Shown here: piece by piece, positions 1 to 8,135 of the stretch
Layout: every line of letters begins with the position of its first letter
Numbering within the stretch: the first letter of the stretch is position 1
Source of the DNA: Myxococcota bacterium
GTDB taxonomy: Bacteria; Myxococcota_A; UBA9160; SMWR01
Reading direction: 5' to 3'
Assembly (NCBI GenBank): GCA_039030075.1
Contig: JBCCEW010000016.1
Location: 1 to 64,000, forward strand
Length of the DNA: 64,000 nucleotides
Translations under genes and position numbers: made by a program
The notes under the pieces: generated by a model
The model's database searches: none
What the model was told of the DNA's origin: nothing
The model's input: only the letters and a program-made list of their open reading frames with translations

Positions 1-1
1 C

Positions 2-757
2 CAACTCCTCGAGGACTGTGGACGCCTGCCGCTGCGAGACGCCGTCGCGACGCTGTCCGGGCCCGAGCGCTGGTCGCTCCACATCGAAGCGTGCGACTGG
101 GTCGCGCGGTTGCAAGCGGTGCCGCGCGAAGCAGGCGTGGAAGCCTTCGGGCGCCGGCTCGACGCCACCTTGCTCGCCTACAAGGCCGATCTCGTGATCG
201 AGCACGGACTGACCGCGCGCGGCCGGGCGACGACATCGGCAGAAGCCGAGGTCGTGCGCGCGGCGTTCTCCGAGATCGAAGCCGCCGTCCAAGAGGCGCC
301 CTCGAGACTCGCCCACCGCGACTACCAGAGCGCCAACCTGCTGGTCGATCCGGCGGCACCCGCGGGCCAGCGGCTGCGCATGATCGATCTACAGGGGGCG
401 TTCCTCGCGCCGCCCGAATACGACCTCGTCTGCCTTCTGTGCGACTCGTACATCGAGATCCCGGAGGAGACGATCGTTTCCCTTCGAGAGGCGATCCGAC
501 CGAAGCTCCCGGACGCACCCGACCCCGACGAATGTGCGCGTCGTTTCGACCTCCTGACGCTCTCGCGCAAGGGCAAGGACCACGCGCGCTTCCTCTACGC
601 CGCCCGCCAACGCGGCGACACACGTTTCCTCGACTGGGTGCCCTACACGGTACGCCTGCTCCAACGGGCCGCGCAGCGCCTGGCCCCCACCCACCCTGCC
701 CTGGCGTCCTACGCCGAGCTGGTCCACGCACTTCCGGAGTCTCCGTGCGCGCCATGA
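2..757 (+). CDS. amgK: AmgK-like N-acetylmuramate/GlcNAc sugar kinase, 5' end outside window
   Basis: This frame is open from the first bases of the window, so the N-terminal lobe is missing. The visible part has the aminoglycoside-phosphotransferase fold: the Brenner motif HRDYQSANLL carries the catalytic Asp, and MIDLQGAF carries the metal-binding Asp in the DFQ position. AmgK phosphorylates MurNAc or GlcNAc on the anomeric carbon in the cytoplasm, giving MurNAc-1-phosphate for the MurU bypass of peptidoglycan recycling. The family match alone would allow other small-molecule kinases. The immediately following murU, overlapping by 13 bases, is what makes AmgK the best call. The anmK gene of the same pathway lies 1.7 kb away on the other strand. 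Confidence 0.85.
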   Translation, partial: QLLEDCGRLPLRDAVATLSGPERWSLHIEACDWVARLQAVPREAGVEAFGRRLDATLLAYKADLVIEHGLTARGRATTSAEAEVVRAAFSEIEAAVQEAPSRLAHRDYQSANLLVDPAAPAGQRLRMIDLQGAFLAPPEYDLVCLLCDSYIEIPEETIVSLREAIRPKLPDAPDPDECARRFDLLTLSRKGKDHARFLYAARQRGDTRFLDWVPYTVRLLQRAAQRLAPTHPALASYAELVHALPESPCAP

Positions 758-1692
758 TCGTCGCGGCAGGCCGGGGCACCCGCCTCGCACCGCTCACGGA
801 CTGGGTGCCGAAGCCGGCCGTACCGGTTCGGGGCTTGCCGCTCATCGCCTACCCGCTGGCGTTGCTCGCCGAGCACGGTGTCGACGAGGTCATCATCAAC
901 CTCCACCACCTGCCCGACGCGCTTCGCGAAGCCGCCCTCGCCCACTGCCCTCCTGGGATGCGGCTCGAGTTCTCGGTCGAAGAGGAGCTTCTCGATACGG
1001 GAGGAGGGATCCGACGCGCAGCCGATTTCCTCCGCGAGAGTGATCCGTGTCTGATTCTGGGCGGAGACATGCTGCTCGACTTCGATCTCGGTGGCCTCTT
1101 GCGCGCCCACCGCGATGACGCGGCGGTCACGATGCTCCTCAAGGAGGACCCGCGGGTCGCGACGTTCGGCAGTGTGGGCGTGGACGCCGAAGGCGTGGTG
1201 CGGCGCATCGGCTCCCGCTTCGACTTCCGCAACGATCCTGGCGAAGAGGCGCGTGCGGGGATCTACGTGTGGGCGAATCTCGTCTCCGCACGCGCGTTCG
1301 ATTCACTTCCCGAGCGCGAGGTCTTCAGCCACATCGACCACTGGTGGGCTCCGTTGCTCTCGAACGGCGCGCGAGACATCCGGGGTGTCTTCGAACCGTG
1401 TACCTGGGAGCCCGTGGGCACCTTGCCCGAGTACCTGCATGCGAACTTCCATCCGCCCTCGCTGCGCTTCATCGACCCCGATGCGCAGGCACAGGCCCGC
1501 GGGGTCCAGATCGACGCGCACTGGGTCTGCGGTGCTGGCGCGCAGGTCGGCGCCGGAGCTAGCCTCGATCGCGTGGTGGTCTGGGACGGAGAGCGGATTC
1601 CGGCGGGCTTCGAGGCCCGCAACGGCGTCTTCGCCGGCGGTCGTTTCATTGGCCTGCCCGAGCGCGACGCGGACGACGGCTCCTCGTCGTGA
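745..1692 (+). CDS. murU: MurU-like MurNAc-1-phosphate uridylyltransferase with C-terminal extension
   Basis: This is a nucleotidyltransferase that would convert MurNAc-1-phosphate and UTP to UDP-MurNAc, feeding recycled wall sugar back into peptidoglycan synthesis. The GTG start at 745 gives MRAMIVAAGRGTRLAPLT, the family's N-terminal nucleotide-binding loop; the ATG at 754 would cut into it. PKPAVPV and LGGDMLLD are the substrate and metal-site motifs. Classical MurU is about 225 residues. This protein is 315, with an extra tail of about 80 residues (from roughly 235) containing spaced Gly/Ala/Val steps like a short left-handed beta-helix, as in sugar-1-phosphate guanylyltransferases. The gene overlaps amgK and is probably translationally coupled to it. 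A hexose-1-phosphate nucleotidyltransferase is the alternative. Confidence 0.8.
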   Translation: MRAMIVAAGRGTRLAPLTDWVPKPAVPVRGLPLIAYPLALLAEHGVDEVIINLHHLPDALREAALAHCPPGMRLEFSVEEELLDTGGGIRRAADFLRESDPCLILGGDMLLDFDLGGLLRAHRDDAAVTMLLKEDPRVATFGSVGVDAEGVVRRIGSRFDFRNDPGEEARAGIYVWANLVSARAFDSLPEREVFSHIDHWWAPLLSNGARDIRGVFEPCTWEPVGTLPEYLHANFHPPSLRFIDPDAQAQARGVQIDAHWVCGAGAQVGAGASLDRVVVWDGERIPAGFEARNGVFAGGRFIGLPERDADDGSSS

Positions 1693-1719
1693 CCTCCCGG
1701 GCCGAGGGCGCGCGCACCC

Positions 1720-2457
1720 GTGAGTGAGATCGTCTTCGTCGGGACGAGCGACGCGTTCGGTGCCGGCGGGCGACGCCAGTCCGCGATCGTGCTGCGCGGC
1801 GCCTCGGGCACGGTGTTGTTGGATTGCGGCGCCACCACGGGAAGCGGACTCAACGAACTCGGGATCGCGGTCGAGGAACTCGACACGATCCTCATCTCCC
1901 ACTTCCACGGAGATCATTTCGGGGGCATCCCGCTGCTGTTGCTCTCGGCGCTCTACGAAGACGAGCGCAAGCGTGCGCTCCGCATCGCGGGGCCGCCCGG
2001 AATCGAAGCACGCGTCCGGGCCCTGGCTCAGGCCATGGGCCACAGCCTCGACGGACGGGAGTGGACCTTCCCGATCGAATTCACCGAGCTCCCGGCCGGC
2101 ACGCGCCGCGAGATCGGGCCCATTCAGGTGCGTTCCTTCGAAACCCACCACTCCCCCGACGCGATCCCCCATGGCCTGGTGATCGAGAACGCCGGCACGC
2201 GGCTCGCCTACTCGGGCGACACGGGTTGGTTCGAAGGGCTACCCGGCGAAGTGGCGGGCGCGGATCTCTTCATCTGCGAGTGCACCTATCACCGGAGCGG
2301 GTTCCACTACCACCTCTCGCTCGAGGAGCTCGCCGAGCGCCGGGAGCGCTTCGACTGCGGCCGCATGGTGCTCACCCATCTCGGCAAGGAGATGAGCGAC
2401 CGACGCGCCAGCTGCGACTTCGAAGTCGCCGACGACGGGCTCAAGCTCCGAATCTGA
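1720..2457 (+). CDS. Metallo-beta-lactamase-fold hydrolase (RNase Z/phosphodiesterase-like)
   Basis: This 245-residue protein starts at a GTG 27 bases after murU. The metal-binding motif HFHGDH (residues 61-66) is intact, and later motifs include ETHHS near residue 145 and YSGDTGW near 168, which supply further ligands. The order and length fit the small RNase Z/ElaC-like and phosphoribosyl cyclic phosphodiesterase branch of the fold rather than a beta-lactamase. There is no signal peptide, so it should be cytoplasmic. Its substrate cannot be read from sequence. Its position between murU and anmK suggests, but does not prove, a role in wall-derived metabolite turnover. It ends tail to tail with anmK, overlapping it by 17 bases. 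Confidence 0.75.
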   Translation: MSEIVFVGTSDAFGAGGRRQSAIVLRGASGTVLLDCGATTGSGLNELGIAVEELDTILISHFHGDHFGGIPLLLLSALYEDERKRALRIAGPPGIEARVRALAQAMGHSLDGREWTFPIEFTELPAGTRREIGPIQVRSFETHHSPDAIPHGLVIENAGTRLAYSGDTGWFEGLPGEVAGADLFICECTYHRSGFHYHLSLEELAERRERFDCGRMVLTHLGKEMSDRRASCDFEVADDGLKLRI

Positions 2458-3598
2458 GTCCAGCCCGTCCGGGCACGATCTCGCCCAGCACCCGCGCCTC
2501 TCCGGCCCCGGTGCAGGCGGGGAGATGGTTGGGGAGTCCGAGGAGCGCGTTGCGACCCATCAGCGCAAAGGCCATCGCCTCGGCCGCGTCCGCCGGCACC
2601 CCACAGGCATCGAAGGGCTCCACGGCTGCGCCGGGGACCGCGCGTCCGAGCGCCGCCATCGAGGCCGGGTTCCGCGCGCCGCCCCCGCCCACCAACAGAC
2701 GGTCCACCTTGCCCCCGCCCAGATGGGTTCGGCAGGCGTGGCCGACCGCTTCCGCCGTGAAGGCGACGAGGGTCGCCGCCAGATCGTCGAGGGGGCGCTC
2801 GCCCCAGCGCGCGACCAGCGCATCGACCTCATCGCTCCCGTAGCGTTCACGACCCGTCGACTTCGGCGGTGGCGCGAGCAGGAACGCGTCGTCGAGCAGT
2901 TCGTCGAGGAGCGCGCGATCGACCTCGCCCCGCAGTGCGCGCGCGCCATCTCGATCCATGCGTTCTGCGCCCCCGGTAACGCGTTGGATCACACCGTCGA
3001 GCAGCGCATTCGCGGGACCGACGTCGAAGGCAATCACGTTCTCGCCGCGGTCGCCCGCGGGCAGCCAGGTGACGTTCGCGATCCCGCCGAGGTTCAGGAC
3101 CACGCGGTTCTCGTCCGCCGATGCGAACGCCACGAAATGGAAGAAGGGCGCGAGCGGCGCTCCCTCCCCGCCGGCCGCGATGTCGCGTGGGCGGAAGTCC
3201 GCGACCGTCGTCACCCCCGTACGCTCCGCGATGACGGATGGATCGCCGATCTGCAGCGTCGCGCGCAGCTCGGGATGGTGGGCCACGGTCTGCCCATGAG
3301 ACGCGATCGCGTCGATCTCGTCGATCGGCACGCCGGCCGCCTCGGCGACCGAAATCGCGGCATCCGCGAATAAATGCCCCAGCTCCACGTCCAAGCCGGC
3401 GAATTCGCGAAGTGCCTCGCCTGGCGCGACGCGCCCCGCCGCCACCCGATGAATCCGCTCTTGGAGCGCCGGCGGCAAGGGCGTCTCGAGTTGCGCCCGC
3501 AACCGAAACGGACGCGGGGCCTGCGGATCGTCCCACTCCACAAGGGCGGCATCCACGCCGTCCGCCGACGTTCCCGACATCAACCCGATCACCCGCAT
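2441..3598 (-). CDS. anmK: Anhydro-N-acetylmuramic acid kinase
   Basis: AnmK hydrolyses the 1,6-anhydro ring and phosphorylates anhydroMurNAc to MurNAc-6-phosphate in the cytoplasm, so muropeptides released by lytic transglycosylases can be reused. The protein begins MRVIGLMSGTSADGVDAAL, which contains the signature SGTSxDG ATP-binding motif. Further family motifs are SHGQTVAHHP, the DFRPRDIAAGGEGAPL segment and LLVGGGGARNP. The open frame runs 72 codons further upstream, but that part is low-complexity and unlike the family, so the ATG at 3598 is chosen. The length of 385 residues is normal. With amgK and murU nearby, the cell appears to have both the MurNAc-6-P and the MurNAc-1-P recycling routes. 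Confidence 0.92.
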   Translation of the reverse strand: MRVIGLMSGTSADGVDAALVEWDDPQAPRPFRLRAQLETPLPPALQERIHRVAAGRVAPGEALREFAGLDVELGHLFADAAISVAEAAGVPIDEIDAIASHGQTVAHHPELRATLQIGDPSVIAERTGVTTVADFRPRDIAAGGEGAPLAPFFHFVAFASADENRVVLNLGGIANVTWLPAGDRGENVIAFDVGPANALLDGVIQRVTGGAERMDRDGARALRGEVDRALLDELLDDAFLLAPPPKSTGRERYGSDEVDALVARWGERPLDDLAATLVAFTAEAVGHACRTHLGGGKVDRLLVGGGGARNPASMAALGRAVPGAAVEPFDACGVPADAAEAMAFALMGRNALLGLPNHLPACTGAGEARVLGEIVPGRAGLRFGA

Positions 3599-3652
3599 GG
3601 GGCGCAACGTACCCCGGGACAAGGGCGGACCGCGATGGCCTGCTCTCCCAGT

Positions 3653-3681
3653 TTGACAGTCCCCACGACCGCGGGGATCAT
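3653..3681 (+). promoter_or_regulatory. Candidate sigma-70 promoter for the glycosyltransferase operon
   Basis: A perfect -35 box TTGACA (3653-3658) is followed after 17 bases by GATCAT (3676-3681), a 4/6 match to the -10 consensus. The spacer contains a small CCCC...GGGG inverted repeat. It points to the small membrane-protein gene at 3795 and lies in the 196-base divergent gap between anmK and that gene. Nothing else is evident in the gap. Confidence 0.5.
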
Positions 3682-3794
3682 CCTCGCCCCGGCGCGCCAC
3701 GCCTTGGGGTGAAACCCCTCCGGATCGTCGCGCGCTGCCCCACCCCTCGATTCCACCCCGCACACGCCTCTGGCCTCGATCCATGGAGGATCCG

Positions 3795-4043
3795 ATGAAC
3801 GACTCTTCGCGCACCCAGGGTGGCCTGATCTGCGTCGGCGTGGCCGTCCTCGCCGCGCTGTTCCTGATCGGACTGCTGCAGCAGAGCTACTGGGCCGTCG
3901 CCATCCCGGTGGCCATCCTGGTCTTCTTCGTGCTCGGGCTGACGTTCTGGGTCGGCTACACGATCGCCACCATCCAGGTCGAGCCCGAGATCGCCCCGCC
4001 GGCACCGCCCGCCGACGCCGAGGGGACGGAGTCCTCGGCCTAG
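3795..4043 (+). CDS. Small two-helix membrane protein, function unknown
   Basis: This 82-residue protein has two adjacent hydrophobic segments (about residues 10-29 and 33-54) and an acidic, Pro/Ala-rich tail. GGAGGA at 3785-3790 sits just before the ATG at 3795, so that start is preferred over the in-frame ATG at 3783. The stop codon shares one base with the GTG start of the next glycosyltransferase. This indicates one transcript and probable coupling. I do not recognise the family. Size, topology and context suggest an accessory or anchor for the glycosyltransferase cluster, which is inference. Confidence 0.6.
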   Translation: MNDSSRTQGGLICVGVAVLAALFLIGLLQQSYWAVAIPVAILVFFVLGLTFWVGYTIATIQVEPEIAPPAPPADAEGTESSA

Positions 4044-5296
4044 TGCGGATCGCGCTGCTCACGTATCGCGGGAACATGTTCTGTGGCGGTCAGGGCATTT
4101 ACGCCGCCTATCTCGCTCGAGAATGGAAGAAGGCGGGGCACGACGTCCACGTGATCGCCGGCCCGCCCTTCCCGGAACTCGAGCCCGACATTCCGCTCCA
4201 CGAGATTCCAAACGAGAACGTCTTCGGCGTGGAGCATCCGGAGTGGGCGCGACGCGAGAATCCGTTCTCGCTGCTGAAGCCGCTTTCCTTGTGGGAGCTC
4301 GGCGTCTCGCGCTTCGGCGTGTTCCCCGAGATGCAGACCTTCTCGCTGCGCCTGCTCGCGCGCTGGAAGCAGCTCCACGACCGCTACAAGTTCGACATCG
4401 TCTTCGACAACCAGTGCCTCGGCTGGGGCCTGCTCGGCATTCGCGCGACGGGAGTGCCGGTCGTCTCGGTGATCCATCACCCGCTCCACATCGACCGCGA
4501 GGCCGACTTCGCGATCGATCCGAGCCTCGTCAAGAAGATCAAGCGCACGCTCTACTTCCCGCTGTTCATGCAACAGCAGGTCGCGCCGCGGCTCGATCGA
4601 ATCGTCACCGTGAGCGAGGCCTCGCGGCGGGAGATCGAGAAGTACTTCCGCATTCCCGAGAAGGAAGTGCGGGTCGTCTACAACGGCACCGACACCGACC
4701 TCTTCCACCCCGTCGAAGTCCAGAAGGACGCCGACCTCCTCTTCATTGGCCGCACCGAAGACCGGAAGAAAGGAGTGGGCACGCTGCTCGAAGCGATGGC
4801 CCGGCTCCCGGACGTCCACCTCAAGATCGTAGACGGACGCATTCCCGACGACGGCCTCGTCATGCGCTACCTGGATCGCTACCAGATCCACGACCGGGTG
4901 ACCCTGCACCGGGAGATGCTCTCCATCGAGGATCTCGTGCGCCAGTACTCGACGGCACGCGCCGCCGTGGTGCCGTCGTTCTTCGAGGGGTTCGGCTTCC
5001 CCGCCAGCGAGGCAATGGCTTGCGGTCTTCCCGTGATCGCGAACGCCGCCGGCGCGCTGCCCGAGGTGGTCGGGACCGACGGGACGAGCGGTCGCCTGGT
5101 ACCCCCGCGCGACCCCGATGCGATGGCCGAGGCGATTCGGGACGTGCTGACCGTCCCCGGACGCGCCGAGTCGATGGGTCGCGCTGCGCGCGAGCGGGTG
5201 AAGCGGTTGTTCCAGTGGGACCAGGCCGCGGAAGAGCTCGTCGCGGTGTTCGAGGAAACGCTGCATGCTGCTCACCGTCGATCTCGAGCGGCTTGA
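4043..5296 (+). CDS. GT4-family glycosyltransferase (GT-B fold)
   Basis: This 417-residue retaining glycosyltransferase starts at GTG. The N-terminal domain opens with RIALLTYRGNMFCGGQG, the glycine-rich acceptor-side loop. The C-terminal donor domain has VYNGTDTDLF, LFIGRTEDRKKG and the EX7E motif EGFGFPASE (Glu315 and Glu323), which contacts the sugar nucleotide. No signal peptide is present, so it should act at the cytoplasmic face of the inner membrane. It shares its distinctive N-terminus with the second glycosyltransferase at 5981, so the two are probably paralogues from a local duplication. The operon order glycosyltransferase-methyltransferase-glycosyltransferase suggests synthesis of a methylated glycan or glycolipid. 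Donor and acceptor are unknown. Confidence 0.85.
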   Translation: MRIALLTYRGNMFCGGQGIYAAYLAREWKKAGHDVHVIAGPPFPELEPDIPLHEIPNENVFGVEHPEWARRENPFSLLKPLSLWELGVSRFGVFPEMQTFSLRLLARWKQLHDRYKFDIVFDNQCLGWGLLGIRATGVPVVSVIHHPLHIDREADFAIDPSLVKKIKRTLYFPLFMQQQVAPRLDRIVTVSEASRREIEKYFRIPEKEVRVVYNGTDTDLFHPVEVQKDADLLFIGRTEDRKKGVGTLLEAMARLPDVHLKIVDGRIPDDGLVMRYLDRYQIHDRVTLHREMLSIEDLVRQYSTARAAVVPSFFEGFGFPASEAMACGLPVIANAAGALPEVVGTDGTSGRLVPPRDPDAMAEAIRDVLTVPGRAESMGRAARERVKRLFQWDQAAEELVAVFEETLHAAHRRSRAA

Positions 5297-5981
5297 CGTT
5301 CGCCGCGGGGAGCGGCTGCTCGACGCCGGCTGCGGCGAGGGTCGACACTGCTTCGGCGCGCTCGAGAAGGGTGCCGACGTCGTCGGGCTCGACCTCGACT
5401 ACCCGTCGCTGCGCGCGGCCGCGGGGGGCCTTCGCAACCGCGGCGAAGCGCTGGGCCAGATGGGAGCCATGCTCCAGGGCAACACCTTCCACCTACCATT
5501 TGCCGACGACAGCTTCGACAAGGTGATCTGCTCCGAGGTGATGGAGCACGTCCACGACTACACGGGGGCTGCGCGCGAACTCGCCCGCGTGACCAAGCCC
5601 GGCGGCCTCGCTGCCATCACGATCCCCACGACCACGAGCGAGCACCTCTACCTCCGGGTCGGCGATGACTACTTCGAATCGCCCGGCGGACACATCCGCA
5701 TCTTCCGACCGCGACAACTCGCGGAGGGTCTGGCGCGGGTCGGGTTCGCGACCGTCGGCGTCGGCTTCGCCCATGCGCTCCACACGCCCTACTGGGTGCT
5801 GCGGTCGATCGCCGGGCTCCCGAAGGCCGACGAGAGCGCGCTGGTCCGGGCCTACCGCCTGTTCCTGATCCGGGCGACGGCCTCGCCTGCGCTGACCTGG
5901 CTCGAGAATGCGCTCAACTACGTCTGCCCGAAGAGCGTGATCCTCTACGCGGAGCTGCGCGCGACGCCTCGGACCGCATAA
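5265..5981 (+). CDS. Class I SAM-dependent methyltransferase
   Basis: This 238-residue protein carries motif I LLDAGCGEG (residues 18-26) for S-adenosylmethionine binding, the acidic LDLDY after strand 2, and FADDSFDKVICSEVMEH typical of the methyltransferase 11 family. The start overlaps the preceding glycosyltransferase by 32 bases, and the stop shares a base with the next gene's ATG, so the three genes are translated together. Likely substrates are a sugar or lipid intermediate of the flanking glycosyltransferases, inferred from position only. Its C-terminal third (SIAGLPKADE onward) resembles the extensions of glycan or lipid methyltransferases. No membrane segment is clear. Confidence 0.8.
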   Translation: MLLTVDLERLDVRRGERLLDAGCGEGRHCFGALEKGADVVGLDLDYPSLRAAAGGLRNRGEALGQMGAMLQGNTFHLPFADDSFDKVICSEVMEHVHDYTGAARELARVTKPGGLAAITIPTTTSEHLYLRVGDDYFESPGGHIRIFRPRQLAEGLARVGFATVGVGFAHALHTPYWVLRSIAGLPKADESALVRAYRLFLIRATASPALTWLENALNYVCPKSVILYAELRATPRTA

Positions 5982-7282
5982 TGGACCGCCCGCTGCGCAT
6001 CGCCTTCGTCGCCTACCGCGGCAACATGCGTTGCGGGGGACAGGGCGTGTATCTGTGGTTCCTGGCCCGCGAGCTTGCGCGCCTGGGACACGAGGTCGAC
6101 GTCTGGGTGGGCCCGCCCTACCCCGACCCGATGCCCTTCGCGCGGCGGGTCACCCAGCTCCCGAACCAGCAGTACTGGGCGGGCTGGTTCTCGAAAGACC
6201 GAAAAGCGCTGATCCCGGACCCGCCGCTCCGCATCCTGCACCCGCTCGAGCTCTACGAACTCGGCGCCAGCTATCTCGGTTTCCTGCCCGAGCCGTTCGC
6301 CTTCAGCTTTCGTGCCCTGCGCTCCGTCTCGAGTGCGCTGCGCGCCGGTGGGCGCTACGACCTGATCCACGACGTCCAGTGCCTGGGCTGGGGACTGCTC
6401 GGCCTGCGCGCGCTCGGCCTGCCGCTCGTCACGACCGTGCACCATCCGCTCACGGTCGATCGCCGCACATCGTTCCTGCGCGATCGCAACTTCCGCGAGG
6501 CGATCGGGACGATGGCGTTCTACCCGGTGGGCATGCAGTCCTTCGTCGCGCGCCGGGCGGACCGGCTCTTCACTTCGTCGGCCGTGAGCGCCAAGCAGAT
6601 CGAGGCCGACTTCGGCGTGAACCCCGAACGCATCCGCATGGTCGCGAACGGGGTGGACACCGAACTCTTCTCGCCCGACCGCGACGTCGAACGCAGCGAT
6701 CACGAGGTGCTGTGCGTGGGCCGCGCGTCGGACCCGAACAAGGGCGTCGTCACCCTCGTCGAGGCGATCGCGAAGCTGCCCGCGTCGACCCGCCTCACCC
6801 TGGTCGACGACGATCACCCGGACAACGGGGCGCGAAAGCGGGCGAAGGAACTCGGCATCGCCGACCGCGTGGACATCGTCGGGCGCGTCCCGGTCGATAC
6901 CCTGGTGCACCTCTATCGCCGTGCGACGGTCGTAGCGGTGCCATCGCTCTTCGAGGGCTTCGGGCTACCAGCCGCCGAAGCCATGGCGTGCGAGACGCCC
7001 GTGGTTGCCTCCGCCGCGGGCGCCCTGCCCGAAGTCGTCAACACCGGTGGCGGAGGCCTGCTGGTGGAGCCGGGCTCGGCCGATGCGCTGGCCGCCGGGC
7101 TCTCCCAGCTGCTGTCCCAACCCGCTGCGCGACGCGAACTCGGCGTACTCGGACGCAAGGGTGTGCTCGCGGCCTACGCCTGGCCGCGGGTCGCCGAGCA
7201 CACCGCCGAGGTCTACGCCGAGGTGCTCGCCGAACGCGGCCGGCCGACCAACAGCACGACGTCGGCACCGCGGGGCCACTGA
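5981..7282 (+). CDS. GT4-family glycosyltransferase, paralogue of the 4043 gene
   Basis: This 433-residue GT-B glycosyltransferase has an N-terminus (RIAFVAYRGNMRCGGQG) almost superimposable on that of the gene at 4043, plus the same CLGWGLLG segment and HHPL motif before the linker. The donor-side EX7E motif is EGFGLPAAE (Glu325, Glu333). Start and stop are clear: ATG shares a base with the methyltransferase stop. The last 70 bases overlap, antisense, the 3' end of another methyltransferase, an unusually long tail-to-tail overlap. The product is probably a second sugar addition in the same glycan; the specific sugar is unknown. Confidence 0.85.
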   Translation: MDRPLRIAFVAYRGNMRCGGQGVYLWFLARELARLGHEVDVWVGPPYPDPMPFARRVTQLPNQQYWAGWFSKDRKALIPDPPLRILHPLELYELGASYLGFLPEPFAFSFRALRSVSSALRAGGRYDLIHDVQCLGWGLLGLRALGLPLVTTVHHPLTVDRRTSFLRDRNFREAIGTMAFYPVGMQSFVARRADRLFTSSAVSAKQIEADFGVNPERIRMVANGVDTELFSPDRDVERSDHEVLCVGRASDPNKGVVTLVEAIAKLPASTRLTLVDDDHPDNGARKRAKELGIADRVDIVGRVPVDTLVHLYRRATVVAVPSLFEGFGLPAAEAMACETPVVASAAGALPEVVNTGGGGLLVEPGSADALAAGLSQLLSQPAARRELGVLGRKGVLAAYAWPRVAEHTAEVYAEVLAERGRPTNSTTSAPRGH

Positions 7283-8004
7283 CGCGCGAGGGCGTCGGCG
7301 CCGCGCAGCGCGAGATCAGCGAGCTTCTCGGGCCACGCGGTGACCCACCGCGACCAACGCGGGTAGCCCCAACCGAGCGAGATGCCCTCGACCCGCTCGA
7401 GGGTCAGCCATTCGCCCGCCTGTTCTCGCATCAGGTCGAGTTCGTAGCGGGTGAAGTGATCGTGGGGCACGTCGTAGTGTCGACGACCGCGCGGCAGCGC
7501 GGTGCCGCGCCAGCGTTCCGCGAACCAGTCGCCGGCGCGCGCGATGCGGCAGGCCAGCGAATCGAAGTTCGCGATCGTGAGCACGACGCGGCCGTCCGGA
7601 CGGGTCACGCGCGCCATCTCGCGGATCGCGCGGCGCGGGGTGTCGAAGTGGTCGATCGCGCCCTTGCAGAAGACGGCGTCGAAGCTGTCGTCCGCGAACG
7701 GCAGGCCGTCCGCCCAGCCCCGGACCTGGGTGGGCGTCGGGCCGTCGTGCTCCTCGTCCTGGAGCCGCGCCAGCGCCGCCATGCGACCGGAAGGCTCGGC
7801 TGCCACGACGAGCCCGCCCCGCCCAGCGAGCGCGCGCGCGTCCTGGCCGAAGCCGCTCGCGACGTCCAGCACCCGGCGACCCGGCCCGGCGCCCGTCGCA
7901 TCGAGGGTCCGGGTGGTCATGTGCTCGAAGAGGTAGTCGCTGTCGCGGGTGGTCGCGGTCGGGATCACGTCCCGCATGTCCCGATCGAGGTCGACGACGC
8001 GCAT
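7213..8004 (-). CDS. Class I SAM-dependent methyltransferase
   Basis: This 263-residue methyltransferase 11-type protein has motif I VLDVASGFGQDA (about residues 45-56), an AAEPSG strand-2 end, and LPFADDSFDAVFCKGAIDHF. The ATG at 8004 is the only sensible start. It converges on the preceding glycosyltransferase and overlaps its coding end by 70 bases, so the C-terminus is constrained by both frames. It is not closely similar to the methyltransferase at 5265. The target is unknown; it may act on the same glycan or on an unrelated small molecule. Confidence 0.75.
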   Translation of the reverse strand: MRVVDLDRDMRDVIPTATTRDSDYLFEHMTTRTLDATGAGPGRRVLDVASGFGQDARALAGRGGLVVAAEPSGRMAALARLQDEEHDGPTPTQVRGWADGLPFADDSFDAVFCKGAIDHFDTPRRAIREMARVTRPDGRVVLTIANFDSLACRIARAGDWFAERWRGTALPRGRRHYDVPHDHFTRYELDLMREQAGEWLTLERVEGISLGWGYPRWSRWVTAWPEKLADLALRGADALARQWPRGADVVLLVGRPRSASTSA

Positions 8005-8135
8005 GGCGGCGGAGCCTAGCGCGGGCGTTCCCCGCTGGGGACGGGACGGCTATCTTGCCGCTGACCCCACTCGCCCCCCGTCGGCCGCCCGCCACGCAGG
8101 CTGGGCCGACGTTCGAAACGGTATCCTGAAACCGC

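Noticed and set aside
4040-5275. Long open frame antisense to the first glycosyltransferase
   Set aside because: It mirrors the high-GC third-position pattern of the true gene, and its translation has no recognisable domain.
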